A DNA stretch of 64,000 nucleotides from Siphonodentalium dalli (lineage: Eukaryota; Mollusca; Scaphopoda; Gadilida; Siphonodentaliidae): assembly GCA_032622095.1 (NCBI GenBank), contig CP136066.1, positions 229,778,961 to 229,842,960 of the forward strand, read 5' to 3'. Position 1 is the first letter of the stretch. Each line of letters begins with the position of its first letter. A program made the position numbers and the translations under genes. The notes under the pieces were generated by a model. It ran no database searches. It was not told where the DNA came from and saw nothing but the letters and a program-made list of their open reading frames with translations. This document shows, one piece after another, positions 1-11,524 of the stretch.

Positions 1-520
1 TTAATTCAAATGCTTTCCATCAAACAATATTTCGTCATCTCTACGAATCCACTGCAATGACCTATTTTTAGAACGCAACACATGTCGCGTTGGTGATGGG
101 GGTGAACGGCGGGATTAATTTAAATATGTCATGTTGGTAACAATATCTAGCCGAGAATTCCTCAGACCTGCAGACGAATGCGACCAGCAAATTTCAAAAT
201 TGGTCACATGACCTCCCCATGAATATCTTCTGTGAAATTCCAGGGAATGCGTGCCCAATATCGGGCCATTGTGTGTGTCGCGGTCGCGCAATTTCAACAC
301 TTTCGATGTAAATACACGTGGTTGTGAATTACCTCACGCCAAGTGGATCCAGGCGGAAGTTAACCTGACCCTTCCGATGCCGCGTGCGTTAGTAATACCG
401 GAGTTATAGCGTGCGCGTTATGCGTTTTGACTGACCGCAGTGCCCGATCCGCCAAATGTGAACATGTTATCAACTGTTACAGCAGTCCGTGGCCCACGGC
501 AGTCAATTGCCGGGTCGCAT
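1..520. other. No gene recognised
   Basis: Only short open frames with no domain resemblance occur here, and no splice-flanked exon was recognised. From about 300 onward the sequence drifts into the degenerate dispersed repeat described in the next entry. Confidence 0.4.
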
Positions 521-725
521 ATTGAAGCCTACTGATCAGTTCAAAGGTCAAATCGGGTAAAACTGGCGGATTTCGACGAAATTTTACACATAGGTGCAGC
601 ATACGTGTCTCGGAAGCTGTTGCAATTGCGTTTTCGAACAAAGCCACGAGACGAACCACGCCAGTGGTTGGCTAACCTGCTAGTCTACTATATATTTTGA
701 GGCTTCCGTATATATATACGGGCAA
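521..725 (+). repeat. Degenerate copy of dispersed repeat R1
   Basis: The stretch shares phrases with better copies at 3790-4640 and 14566-14820: a 'ggtcaaatcgggtaaaac' block, a 'ttcgacgaaattt' block, and the end phrase 'gctagtctactatatattttg'. R1 is non-coding and of unknown class. Its association with CTGT-rich microsatellite is reminiscent of non-autonomous Helitron-like elements of molluscs, but that is only a suggestion. Confidence 0.5.
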
Positions 726-729
726 TTCA

Positions 730-1165
730 ATTGTTATTAAACAGGCAGACAAAGGGGCGCAAATGTTATTATGGATCGTGATTATTATCAATCAAAAGCA
801 GAATCTGTTCTTCGTGACACAACCACATATACCAAAGTGGGAGATAGTCAAAATAAAACAATAATGCGCAAAATTCGAAAATTAGTCAACAAACATTCAT
901 GTTGTCTGACAGAGAAAGAAGTTGACTACCTCACAGTATTTCAGCCTCGATGTAGTAATTTTTATGGATTGCCAAAAATTTATAAGTCCAGACTTATACA
1001 GCAATCGGTGCAACATCAACATAGCGAGATGATAGAGTTATTTATACCCGAGGACCTCAAATTAAGACCAATCATCGCCGGCCCAGTTTGTCCGACGCAC
1101 AGATTGACAACCTTCTAGATATTCTGTTAAAACCCTCCCCCTGTCACCGTCCTTGGCAGGGAGTG
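730..1165 (+). mobile_element. Penelope-like element reverse transcriptase relic
   Basis: The open frame 771-1118 encodes a run typical of the N-terminal part of Penelope-like reverse transcriptases: MDRDYY near the start, then FYGLPKIYK and KLRPIIAGP, which match the family's (Y)GLPK(I/L)HK and RPIVS blocks. Just upstream, ADKG is readable in another frame, so a one-base frameshift lies near 756-765. A second shift follows 1110, where LDILLKP continues in a new frame. The catalytic YADD region and the GIY-YIG endonuclease are absent. This is a dead, truncated copy. No tandem partner was seen. Confidence 0.8.
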
Positions 1166-1337
1166 GTTATTGGTATCTTTGATGTGTGGGACCCGGTGCA
1201 TGAAGGACAACTCTATATTCACAAAACGCATTGAATACGTATCACTTATATATATATATGCGGAATCGCTATTAAAGAGCGTTTATCTACTTGCGTGAAC
1301 ATACGGCATATGAACATCTCGGAAACTGTGTATATCG

Positions 1338-1456
1338 AGACGGAATTTCGTACTTAGGGGTTCCAAGGGACGGGATACTTTTGTCCGGGAAGTATCATGG
1401 ACGGGTCAAATAGTGACCAGGACCTGATCTTGACGTTCAAATATCGCCATCGGCGT
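1338..1456 (+). repeat. Fragment of dispersed repeat R1
   Basis: It contains the R1 core phrases 'acttttgtccggg' and 'atggacgggtcaaat' followed by 'gacctgatcttgacgttcaaa', as in the copy at 4260-4460. It is truncated on both sides. Confidence 0.6.
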
Positions 1457-1556
1457 ATTACGTTTCTCACACTGGCCAGGGTGTAAGTAAACCAACAGTG
1501 GCGTGATGTGTCGACACCACGTGTACAAACTTTAGCGCTTGTAAAAACAAACATCA

Positions 1557-3286
1557 ACTAGAATGCACTCAGAGAGATGCCAACGTGCGCAAAAATGTAA
1601 TAAACAATAATTTAAAAAATAATTTCACTGTATTTTACTTAATTTATTTAATTTAATTTAATGTTAGCAAAAAAAGACAATTACCATTTCTCATTTCATC
1701 ACAGATAAAAGGCAAATTACTATATTAATCATTTAAGTAATTAAAACCAATTCCATGTTGCCGAAAGGATGATACTTTAATATCGATTACATTTTTTTCA
1801 GCGGCATATTTTGATTTTCATTTTCCGATAGTCAAAGTTGACCAAAGGAGCAATTATAAGAAATAATTAATACCATTTGTGTAAATATTGTTAGCAGCCA
1901 ATATGCAACAATAATTATCAATAATTAATCAATAATTAATCAATAACGATCATTTTATGTAATAATAAACTGTTCAAACGGTGTTTGTGTCAACAAATGC
2001 GTTTTGTTTTGTGTTACGTCATTCGTCGTATTTGACCGGAACTCGGCTGAAGGTTAGGCTATTCAGCCTATTGCGTCGAATCGCGTTTCGAATGTCTCTC
2101 TTTTCCCGCACGATAAAAAGAGGTCTTCGCACGAACCAAAAATTATAAAAATTTCCCAATTATAAGTAAAAATACCCAAATGAATGAGTCTATGTAGGTC
2201 CCGAAGGAGTCTATAGATTCTTTGATATAGAGTTCTGATGGAGAAAATGTAGATCTATCTATTTTTGTCATAAGTCTGACGTATTTTGACCTGGGAGAAA
2301 ACATCGAAATCGAGGCTCACTACGAGCATGCCAGTTTTAAATATAGAAACAGGGAATCCCGACAAATGGCGATATCGGCGACAAACAAATAATCGAAAAC
2401 AACACATACAACTAGAATGCACTCAGAGAGATGCCAACGTGCGCAAAAATGTAATAAACAATAATTAAAAAAATTATTTCACTGTATTTTACTTAATTTA
2501 TTTTATTTAATTTAATGTTAGCAAAAAAAGTCAATTACCATTTCTCATTTCATCACAGATAAAAGGCAAATTACTATGTTAATCATTTAAGTAATTAAAA
2601 CCAATTCCATGTTGCCGAAAGGATGATACTTTAATATCGATTACATTTTTTTCAGCGGCATATTTTGATTTTCATTTTCCGATAGTCAAAGTTGACCAAA
2701 GGAGCAATTATAAGAAATAATTCATACCATTTGTGTAGATATTGATAGCAGCCAATACTCAACAATAAATATCAATAATTAATCAATAATTAATCAATAA
2801 CGATCATTTTATGTAATAATAAACTGTCCAAACGGTGTTTGTGTCAACAAATGCGTTTTGTTTTGTGTTACGTCATTCGTCGTATTTGACCCGGAACTCG
2901 ACTGAAGGTTAGGCTATTCAGCCTATTGCGTCGAATTACGAAATCGCGTTTTGAATGTCTCTCTTTTCCCGCACGACAAAAAGAGGTCTTCGCACGAACC
3001 AAAAAATGATAAAACTTCCCAACTATAAGTAAAAATACCCAAATGAAGGAGTCTATGTCATATGTTGGTCTATGTAGGTCCCGAAGGAGTCTATAGACTC
3101 TTTGGTGTAGAGTTCTGATGGAGAAAATGTAGGTCGATCTATTTTTGTCATAACTCTGACGTATTTTGACCTGGAAGAAAAAATCGAAATCGAGGCTCAC
3201 TACGAGCATGCCAGTTTTAAATATAGAAACAGGGAATCCGGACAAATGGCGATATCGGCGACAAACAAATAATCGAAAACAACACA
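1557..3286. repeat. Tandem duplication of an ~854-bp non-coding unit
   Basis: Unit 1 (1557-2410) and unit 2 (2411-about 3286) both start with 'actagaatgcactcagaga' and run in parallel through an AT-rich block, a 'caacaaatgcgttttgtttt' block and a 'gcacgaaccaaaaa' block. Unit 2 has a few small insertions, for example around 3050-3075. Identity looks high by eye. No coding potential is conserved between the two units, so open frames read here on either strand are treated as chance. Confidence 0.85.
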
Positions 3287-3287
3287 T

Positions 3288-3594
3288 ACGATAAACATAG
3301 CAAAAACGCGGCACAGTAAAAATGTCAGAACGCCAGGAGGTTTTACGTCGTTTTTGGTGACGTCATGGAGTGAAACGGAGTAGGGCGACACCAAGCTACG
3401 TACGAATTTGTCTGATCGCCAAACTGTTGCGCGAGCGCACGTAATAAACATAGCAAAAACGCGGCACAGTAAAAATGTCAGAACGCCACGAGGTTTTACG
3501 TCGTTTTTGGTGACGTCATGGAGTGAAACGGAGTAGGGTGACACCAACCTACGAATCTGTCTGATCGCCATACTGTTGCGCGAGCGCACGTAAT
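3288..3594. repeat. Two tandem copies of a ~155-bp unit
   Basis: 'ataaacatagcaaaaacgcg' starts at about 3292 and again at about 3450. Each unit runs to 'tgttgcgcgagcgcacgtaa'. The pair directly abuts the preceding 854-bp duplication. Confidence 0.85.
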
Positions 3595-3789
3595 GAGCTG
3601 TGATCACGAATGAACGCGCTGTGAGGACATTAGATTATGGCTTTGATGTACACGCAATTAAATTGTTTTATTACCTCCAACAACACACCTTTATGAGGCG
3701 CATGAACGAAGGCGTTGACACTATTCAACAAGAAAACTAAGATGCATGCATCAGGTCGGCCGTGAACTATCTACCATAGAATTGTTGTA

Positions 3790-4640
3790 GCTATCGATTA
3801 TACATTTTGAAACACCTGTCTGTATGTATGTATGTGTGTATGCATGAATGTGTATGTGTTATAGACCCTAACACTGCTCGAATTTGGTATTTAACGTGTC
3901 AACTTGACCTCGCTCATAGGAATGTTTCTGGACCTTGACCGATCCGACTAAAAATTTGTGTGTAGGACTACTTCGATCCCGGGAGCAATATGGACGGGTC
4001 CAATTTCACGTGGGACCATGTTCTCGAACGTGCTGATATAGGCATGTTTCTGGACCAATTGAACAATAGTTTGACCAGACGCTGTATATACTGGGTACTG
4101 TCCAGATGGAGGCGATCACAAAAAAATCCCTAACTAGCCCGAACGAAGTCGAGTACATCAGCTAGTCTAATATATATTTTGGACATTTGTCTGTCTGTTT
4201 GTCTGTTAGCTATGGCCGGGAAAACTGCCTGGCAGATTTGACGAAATTTGATACCTAGGGGAAATTATTTCCAGGGAGTATTTTGGACGGGTCAAATGTT
4301 GATCCCGACCTGACTTTGACATTCAAAAAGATCAATTCAAGGTCAAATCTGGTAAAACGGAAGTATTTCAACGAAATTTGATACCTACTGTTACTTTTGT
4401 CCCAGGAGTGCTTCGGGTGGGTCAAATCATGACCCTGACCTGATCTTGACATTCAAAATTTCGACGGGTACTTTTGTCGTGACTTTTGTCCGGGGAGTGT
4501 TTTGGACGGGTCAAATCGTGACCCCGACATGACCTTCACCTTTAAAATAGTCAATTCAAGGTTAAATCGCGCAATTCTCCGAAAATCAGAGGGGAACATC
4601 CCGGACGAAGTCGGGTCCACCAGCTACTATTATATATTTC
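3790..4640 (+). repeat. Dispersed repeat R1, two adjacent copies
   Basis: Copy one (about 3790-4155) and the better copy two (about 4158-4640) each begin with a 'tatattttg' and CTGT-rich segment and end with a 'cgaacgaagtcg...cagcta' or 'ccggacgaagtcgggtcca' phrase. Internal blocks about a quarter of the unit long ('ggacgggtcaaat...gacctgac') recur several times, so the unit is itself made of core repeats. No coding region was recognised. Confidence 0.7.
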
Positions 4641-4859
4641 TAGATTTAGTTACAAACTAAATACCTGTATATTGTACAAAGAAATGTTTGACAAATATAT
4701 CTGTATCAATATTAGCATGCGGGTCATTAAAATAGATACGACGAAAAAAAATTTGAAGGGTGCATGTATCAGGTAAATTTTTATATTTCAAATGATGACA
4801 GGAATGCGGAAAGTTGAAGTACCTACGTAATACTCGCTATCCGCATGAAGAGATATACA

Positions 4860-6165
4860 TTTATATAAAAACCAAAATAGAAGATGACTGCTGGCGACAA
4901 TGTTTTCCAAAAAAATTCAAAGCATTCGATAGCTCCCATCTAGTTGTCAGCCCGAAGATCAATATGAAGTTTGGTGACTATCAGATGAGGGATATGTATG
5001 TACAGTTGCTAAACAATTCAGTCATGCAAAAGAGGATCAAAGAGTAAGATACCAAATTGCTGCCTGTGGTAATGTTTTTTAACGAAATTCTGAAAATTAG
5101 ATTACTCTCACGCTGGTTATCCAGAAGATCATTGTGGAATCTGGTGACGATCGGACAAGGGGTGTCGTCTGTAGGATCAACCAAATTATTTAGCCTTAAA
5201 AATAGTAAAATTGAAGATCACCGCTGGCAGTGATGTCTTCACAAAGACAGTTTGAGAACAAAATATGGCTCACATCTAGCGGTGACCCAAAATATCCACA
5301 TGAGAAAAAGTTCTCCAATAAAAGCTGGCTGCAGGGTGCGCCAATTGATTCAAATTCGAAATTTAGCAAGGTGTACTGCTTGTGGCCATGTTTTCCCCGC
5401 AAATTTGATAGACTGGTGGACAAAACCACTGAATCCGTTGAATCAATATACATGTATACATGGATTAATTTATATGCATTGTTATACACAGTACTGGTAT
5501 ATAAAGGTACTGAAAATAACTATATTACTAGTATACATAAAATAAACCATATATCATGGCTATGGGTTCATGACAGCTGAGAACTTGGTGTGAATTAAAG
5601 AGTGGTGGTTTCTCAAGCATATCTAACACGTTAGATACATGCCATTAAATGTCATAAGTATAATCTAGCTTGAGGACAGAAGTGATCCATAAAACCCCCC
5701 TTAATTCAACCAGGTCCTCGCGCGATGTATGGTCGATCACATGATGATCTAGGGGGATTAGAATTGTTGTATTAAAACAGCACTGCGTGTAAATATAAAA
5801 TAAAATAGTGCTACATCTTATTACAGATTATTGCCATATATAATCAGTGATTATACAGACAGTCTGACAAAATAAAGTTTCAGTGACACTCTATCCGAAG
5901 AGGGGAATAATTTCATCTGTTACAGTTAATGGAGCAATTATGAATCTGGAAAGGTGAAATTTCTAATTAATACTAGATATCGACATAACGCGATAACATA
6001 TAACGTAAATGCAATATGGCCGCTGGCGACCATTTTTTCCTTTGAACTTAAAAAAATATTTGATGGCTCTCATCTGATAGATCAATATCAAGATAAATAT
6101 GAAGTTTGGTGATGATCGGATGAGTGAAGTGGACTGTGGTCTGTGCTAAACGGTTTGGTAATGCT
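4860..6165 (+). repeat. Scattered degenerate copies of a second dispersed repeat (R2)
   Basis: Phrases of the type 'gctggcgacaatgttttcc', 'atagctcccatctagt' and 'aatatgaagtttggtgac' recur at about 4885-5000, 5070-5165, 5220-5290 and 6015-6130. The open frames in this stretch follow these repeats and show no domain, so I treat them as chance. Confidence 0.5.
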
Positions 6166-6463
6166 TAAAAAGATTCTTACCTTAATATTTTTATGTTCAC
6201 TTTATAAACTTCACTGAGTCATCTTTGTCATGTATTGAGTTTGATATCTTTTGTTAACAGTTTATAAATTATGTATGTCTCATGTTTGTTATTTTAATTT
6301 ATGTGTTTATTATCATTAAATAAAGTTGCATTCCTTAAAAAGATTCTTACCTCAATGTTTTTATGTTCACTTTATAAACTCCACTGAGTCATCTTTGTCA
6401 TGTATTGAATTTGATATCTTTTGTTAACAGTTTATAAATTATGTATGTCTCGTGTTCGTTATT
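6165..6463. repeat. Two tandem copies, offset 170 bp
   Basis: 'ttaaaaagattcttacc' at 6165 and 6335 starts two near-identical runs of about 130 bp, ending near 'aaattatgtatgtctc'. The spacer holds an AATAAAG hexamer at about 6320. Confidence 0.8.
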
Positions 6464-6469
6464 ATATTA

Positions 6470-7335
6470 TATACACTTTATAGTGTGTTTTCAGAACGAA
6501 AAAAAAATGAATAAAATCAACAAATTTGTAAATTTAAAAACAATTCAAACGATGTTGTATTCCATGTCCCAGCCCGGACATATACACCAACTTTCAATAA
6601 TATTCATTGCGAAACAACGGACAAAACGCTATATAACACCCGTATACATATTTTATTCCGAGCCAGACTCATCCTCGGGTACATGTTATAGTAAGTACCG
6701 AATTGACACACGTCGACTGGGGCGAGTTGGCCCTGGGGCGATTATGCCGATTCCGACACCTTCTATAATTTACCGTATGTATCCGTTTACGCGTAGTTTA
6801 CTTTAGAAAGTTCCGCAATTAATACCGTAAATAGAGCGACCATATTTGACAGAGAATGCCTCTGTTATTGATTATCAAGTTGCTATACATTAAAAACGAC
6901 AAATTCACATGCTCGTTCAAGCGCAGTAGTCTATTTTCCCAATGTTAAAGGACATCCACAAATACTAAATAACGCTAACCTACTGCCGAATGTTTTACAC
7001 GACATCTGTTAACATATTTGGGCTGAATTCATCTGACGCGGTATTATTCCTCAAAATAAACAACAAAACCATCGTTACTTGGAAATGTAGTTTGGGCTAA
7101 CATTTACATAAATCCTCCACATCATTTATTCGACACACACGTCAGATGAAAAACAGACATGAAGTAACCGGCCAAATTGGCCGAAATTACTGATACAACC
7201 GTTTGCAGTAAAACAAAGAAACGCCGGTAGTACTTTATCCAAAACATCTGTCTCTTTGTCTCCTTGATCTGTAACTTTGTCTCCTTACTTATATGAAGAC
7301 ATTTCAACTAAGATGTGTACGTTTTTGACCATTTT
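6470..7335. other. No gene recognised
   Basis: A 121-codon open frame (6441-6806, +) covers the start of this stretch. It begins inside the tandem repeat, is low-complexity at its N-terminus and shows no domain, so I do not call a gene. Confidence 0.4.
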
Positions 7336-7339
7336 AAAT

Positions 7340-7502
7340 TGTAGCGGATGCAGAGTTGCCCCTATTGTAATGTTTATACAAGTGGATGTCTTTATCAACT
7401 GCTCTATTCTAATGAACATTACAAGAGGGACAACTCTATCTGCTATGCTCCTCATTATAAAATCACCTAATTCTGAAACACCTCAGTTGGTGCATACCTG
7501 GT
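7340..7502 (+). mobile_element. 5' terminal direct repeat (putative LTR part)
   Basis: This 163-bp block starts with TGTAGCGG and recurs without indels at 9089-9251, with six mismatches counted by eye (about 96% identity). A co-linear pair enclosing gag-like sequence is the layout of an LTR retrotransposon. Homology between the two copies stops abruptly after 'tgcatacctggt', so one or both LTRs are incomplete. Confidence 0.65.
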
Positions 7503-7725
7503 CCAGTATAGAGGTAGTAATGGTTTTACTGTTGAACTGTTCTTTGGTTGTAATATTGTCCAGGTTAAAGCCACACCGGCTTCCAGGAGTCAAATACTAA
7601 AGTAAATCACGTTTACTGGTATTTGATTCCAAACAAATACTAAATTAAATCATATGTACTGGTATTTGGTTGTCTATGCTTTTTCGTAAAGTGGCATGCT
7701 ATATCCTACCAGCTCGCTCCATAAT

Positions 7726-7953
7726 TGACCTGTAATGAATGTATTTGCTATTTAAATAAATTATGCATTTTTGACTGCTGGTTGTCGTTTGAACTCTACC
7801 GGGAATCGGGCGATCAGACAGGAATCTGCTTCCTGTTACACTGGTGGAGAATCCGGACATTCCCGTTTAGAGTTCAATGGTCCACATACATCAGCAAATT
7901 ATGGCTACCGATACCCGACCTGGACAGCTCCCGTCACGGTTCACTTCATCTGA
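7726..7953 (+). pseudogene. Possible broken CCHC zinc-knuckle fragment
   Basis: At about 7835-7880, in a frame different from the gag-like frame that follows, the peptide CYTGGESGHSRLEF has exactly the C-x2-C-x4-H-x4-C spacing of a retroelement nucleocapsid knuckle. Its second and third cysteine positions are replaced by G (GGT) and F (TTC), each one base from a Cys codon. A knuckle upstream of the capsid-like segment is not the usual order, so this may be a rearranged piece or chance. Confidence 0.35.
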
Positions 7954-8491
7954 CGATCATATGCTGAATTTCCGAAGTCGTTGCAAGCGGGATGACGAGT
8001 GTTGTTTCGACTGTGGGATGGATTTGTTAGACTTGTGCGACTTGGCATATCCTCTTCTGTCAGACGAGAGAGTGGAACAGTTGGCTGTTTATCAGTTTAT
8101 GGACGGTATAGACGCTCACGATAGCTTCAGGAGTTTGATTTCGTTTCATCAGCCACTGTTAATGAAATGGCTGGTTGAGATTTCTGAAACATACCACCAA
8201 CATGGGATTGTGGGTTCGATGCGATTACCCGATGGACCTATGAATCCAGTACTCACTGATTATATGTTTCACATTGACAACTTTTCATCTGCAGGTGAGA
8301 AAATTGGAAACGCTGAAGCAGACCATCTCGCGACATCAGTATATTTTACATCCGACGTCAACATTCGTACTTCAGACAGGCACAATGGGACTGTTAAGTG
8401 GTTTAATGTCAAACAAGGCTATGGGTTCATTGTGTGTGATGACTTTGATAGTGATGTGTTTGTTCGTTATTCAGACATTACATTAGTCTAG
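7877..8491 (+). pseudogene. gag-like frame continuous with a cold-shock domain
   Basis: The open frame encodes about 204 residues. Residues around 50-95 (LCDLAYPLLSDERVEQLAVY, then QFMDGIDAHDSFRSL) match the C-terminal capsid signature of Ty3/gypsy-type gag proteins, L..A..AYP....R..LA..(Q)F..G..D...R..L. From about residue 170 the same frame enters a cold-shock domain: NGTVKWFN, then GYGFIVCDD (RNP1-like) and DVFVRYSDI (RNP2-like). The frame ends inside the domain, but its expected continuation GDGEKVDVGVDQ is readable in another frame just after 8491, followed by PKAKNVSGLDG in a third frame. At least two frameshifts therefore break it. The cold-shock domain occupies the position where a nucleocapsid would lie. 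The context is an LTR pair. Alternatively, a Y-box retrocopy may have landed beside gag, but continuity of frame argues for a fusion. Confidence 0.65.
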
Positions 8492-8790
8492 GTGATGGAG
8501 AAAAGGTGGACGTTGGTGTTGACCAATGCATTTAGATTAGCCGTGGACCCAAGGCCAAGAATGTGTCGGGACTGGACGGAAAATCTGTTCTTGGTAGTAA
8601 ACATGCGATGTCATGCAGATCACATAGAAAGAAACAAGGTGGTAATGATAGTTTTGGAGAGAAATCAGACAATGGAACAGGTCACAGGCGGGCGAGACGA
8701 CACAGGTCGACAGGGATTCGTTCAAAGAGGACCCAAAGGCAGTTCCGTGAACGATCGAACACATGACTTTACCGGGACGCGCAAAGAGTT
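8492..8790 (+). pseudogene. Frameshifted end of the cold-shock domain and basic tail
   Basis: The end of the cold-shock domain is split over two frames (8492-8540 and 8545-8600). A basic, Arg/Gly/Asn-rich tail follows (for example HRRARRHRSTGIRSKRTQR at about 8690-8745), resembling the basic C-terminal region of Y-box proteins. No intact start or splice sites were recognised. It has decayed together with the preceding frame. Confidence 0.5.
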
Positions 8791-9076
8791 TAAAGGCTGA
8801 GCACATCCAAGAAAGTTTGGTCACAAACATTTCTCTCCACCTGTTCAACCATGTTTTTATGTCGTGAGATTCGAGGATCTTGATCAGCTTGTTCGACCAG
8901 GAATCGTGTGTATTGTTATCATGCTACCATAGCCCAGAACATTCGGGTGGTGCGTCCAAAATAACTCACATGGACAGTGAACGTGTACCTGTTCGCGGGA
9001 TTGTGATACCATTATCCCAGTATATATATACTTCTGATTTTATATGTGTGTGTGCTGAATGATTACATTCAGTTTT

Positions 9077-9088
9077 GAGGTGGGGGAG
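9077..9088 (+). promoter_or_regulatory. Polypurine tract
   Basis: 'gaggtgggggag' directly abuts the TGTAGCGG start of the downstream terminal repeat. This is the expected place of the primer for plus-strand synthesis in an LTR retrotransposon, and it supports reading the repeats as LTRs. Confidence 0.6.
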
Positions 9089-9530
9089 TGTAGCGGATGC
9101 AGATTTGCCCCTACTGTAATGTTTATACAAGTGGATGTCTTTGTCAACTGCTCTATTCTAATGAACATTACAGGAGGGACAATTCTATCTGCTATGCTCC
9201 TCATTATAAAATCACCTAATTCTAAAACACCTCAGTTGGTGCATACCTGGTAGTACGGGGTCTTTGATGTTTCCGCGACATGTATTACACTGTATCTAAT
9301 GTCGCTATTTGCCACGCTCTTTCTTATTGATTTTTCTGGACATGGCCTGTGTCGATTTCATTTTGTCAATATTAATGCAAATAAGTGTAGATATAAAGCC
9401 TGTCGACACAGACAAGACTGAAAAAGTTTTTAATAAAGTCATTTATTTGTGTATGAGCGGGATTTCATGCAACGACCGTCTGGGGAATGGGTCCGTGAAA
9501 CGGACCCACAGCCTGCCTGCCTGCCTGATA
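9089..9530 (+). mobile_element. 3' terminal repeat (putative LTR)
   Basis: 9089-9251 matches the 5' copy. The following stretch carries an AATAAA at 9432-9437 and ends near a CCTG/TA simple repeat, so the full LTR may run to about 9500-9530. The 5' copy lacks this downstream portion. No protease, reverse transcriptase or integrase was found between the repeats, so the element is internally deleted or non-autonomous. Confidence 0.55.
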
Positions 9531-9789
9531 TATATAATAATGTAGATATAAGCCGATGGGAGTTTTATTCTATATGAACCAAGCCACAATGCAAAATGTC
9601 CAAACACAAAGCCTCAGGTTTGTGTCGTCGCGCTGTGTTCTAAGCGATTTAATTGGACTTTCGTCCATCAACTATCATTAGAGCACAATCCCATTGTTGC
9701 AATCGTTCCCTGGTTTTTGGTAAAGCACACCAATTCCCAATACAAGGCTGGTGAAGAAAAAGCTCAATGATTATCCCATTGTTAGGCAC

Positions 9790-11245
9790 TAGTGATGCGG
9801 ACCGGACCGGACCACCCAAGGCGATCCAGTCCGGTCCGGTCCAGGCCATTCCAGTCCGGTACACATACCTGGACCGGTCCAAAACGGTCCGGTCCACCTA
9901 TAGTAGGCTATATGTTAATGAATTCTCTGTTTTCTCAAAGTTTTAACTCTGTATATATATAGTACAAACTATAAGGTTACGGAATTCAGTGCATTGCAAT
10001 GAGTTCATATATGTCAAAACTTACATTGTTTGCCGATTGTATGCATCATTGTCTGGTGGGATATACTGGGAACGATGCACGATAATAGTATGTCTAGTAA
10101 TGCGAACATGCACTAATTAAATGTATTGGACAGATATATAGCTAAGGCCAGAATGTGTTATAACCAATCTAACATGGCACTCAACTGATCGTATGAATGA
10201 TTCGTATCATACTTATTTTCATTAAATTGAAACTTAAACGAAATAACTATACTGATGACAATTATACAAATGTGTACTAATATGACTACTACATTAATAA
10301 TGGAGTCTTGGAGAGTGTGATGGCTGATTGTATAGTCCTGACAATTACAGTTATATACCTAAGTACAACTGCTATTGGATTCATATGACTGTCTTGTGTG
10401 TGTACTATGTAATGTGGTTTGATAAATATAACTGTGAAAAACAATAGAATACTCGATTCGATATCCATCCAAATTGATTAGTTAATGCTATGTTACACTG
10501 TTTATGACAAATAGTTCCATACTCATTCAGTTGCATGTTTGTCGCATTGATATGGTACTACATAGTGTTGGCCAGTACAGGGTAGTAGTTATTAAAAACA
10601 ATTTAAAAGAAACACAAGCAATTTTTATATATTGAAAATGTTTTTCAGAATGCTTCACATTTTAACATTTGGTTTACAGTAACAAATTTGAAAATGTTTT
10701 CAGAATGATTGACATATTAAAGGTTTATTCTAACAAATTTGAACTTTTTTTCAGAATGTTCAACAATTTAACATTTGTTTTGTTCCAAACAAATTAAAAA
10801 AAAAATATTCAACAAATTAACATTTGGTTTATACTAACAAATTTAAAATGTTTTCAGAATGTTCATTTTTGTTAATACCAAGACTGATTTAGTTTCAGAA
10901 GTTGAGTTAGTTGACAACTTGACATACACATTAACACTTCAAACTCTTTCAAAACCTTCATTTTGAATCAGGTGACATGTGCAAAGTACATCTATACATT
11001 GTTTTCGTGGCATCAAACGTTTAATAAATATTAACCACTTGAATGCGTCATTACATCGTTGATAATTGATATGACGGCAAATACACAATAATATTCGCAT
11101 TAGTTTATTATAACTGAAGTAAAATAGTGGACCGGCGGCAAAAAGCGGTCCGGTCCGGTCCAGTGACACCCGGTCCGGACCGGACCGCGGTCCACCCCTA
11201 GACCGCGGACCGGACCGGTCCAAAGCGGTCCGGTCCGCATCACTA
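9790..11245. mobile_element. hAT-like non-autonomous DNA transposon with GGACC-rich ends
   Basis: The ends are inverted: TAGTGATGCGGACCGGACC at 9790 and its complement finishing at 11245. Both arms (about 110 bp) are packed with GGACC/GGTCC motifs. A TAGTGATG-type terminus is typical of hAT elements. No clear 8-bp target duplication is visible (ttaggcac versus ctcgcaac), suggesting an old or recombined copy. No transposase frame remains. Confidence 0.7.
10615..10875. repeat. Tandem repeat inside the hAT-like element
   Basis: About four degenerate units of 60-70 bp built on 'acaaatttgaaaatgttttc' followed by 'agaatg...aacatttggttta'. AT-rich and non-coding. Confidence 0.7.
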
Positions 11246-11455
11246 CTCGCAACTCATACCAAACAAATCGCACGGGCGCTTCAGAGTGGGAACAGTCCGT
11301 GTTGTTTCGGACGTATCTATTCACATTCAGTTCATGTTAATCACGTTTTTGGGCGTGGCTAACCGGCTATTGTGTCCAATCGCGGCCAGCGCCCGGCACA
11401 TTTCCAGTTTATTGCATAATGTGTGATCAATTGTGCTCTAAGTCGGTCAGAGCCC

Positions 11456-11524
11456 GCGAATTGTTCTTTACCAGACTAAATCTCGTCTCCGACTCGATTG
11501 ATTCTGGTAAAGAACAATTCTTGT
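11456..11524. repeat. Short inverted repeat (hairpin)
   Basis: 'cgaattgttctttaccaga' pairs with 'tctggtaaagaacaattc' across a ~30-nt loop. It overlaps a weak 75-codon frame that I do not call. Confidence 0.7.

Noticed and set aside
8537-8848. 103-codon minus-strand frame
   Set aside because: It is the shadow of the cold-shock domain tail on the opposite strand.
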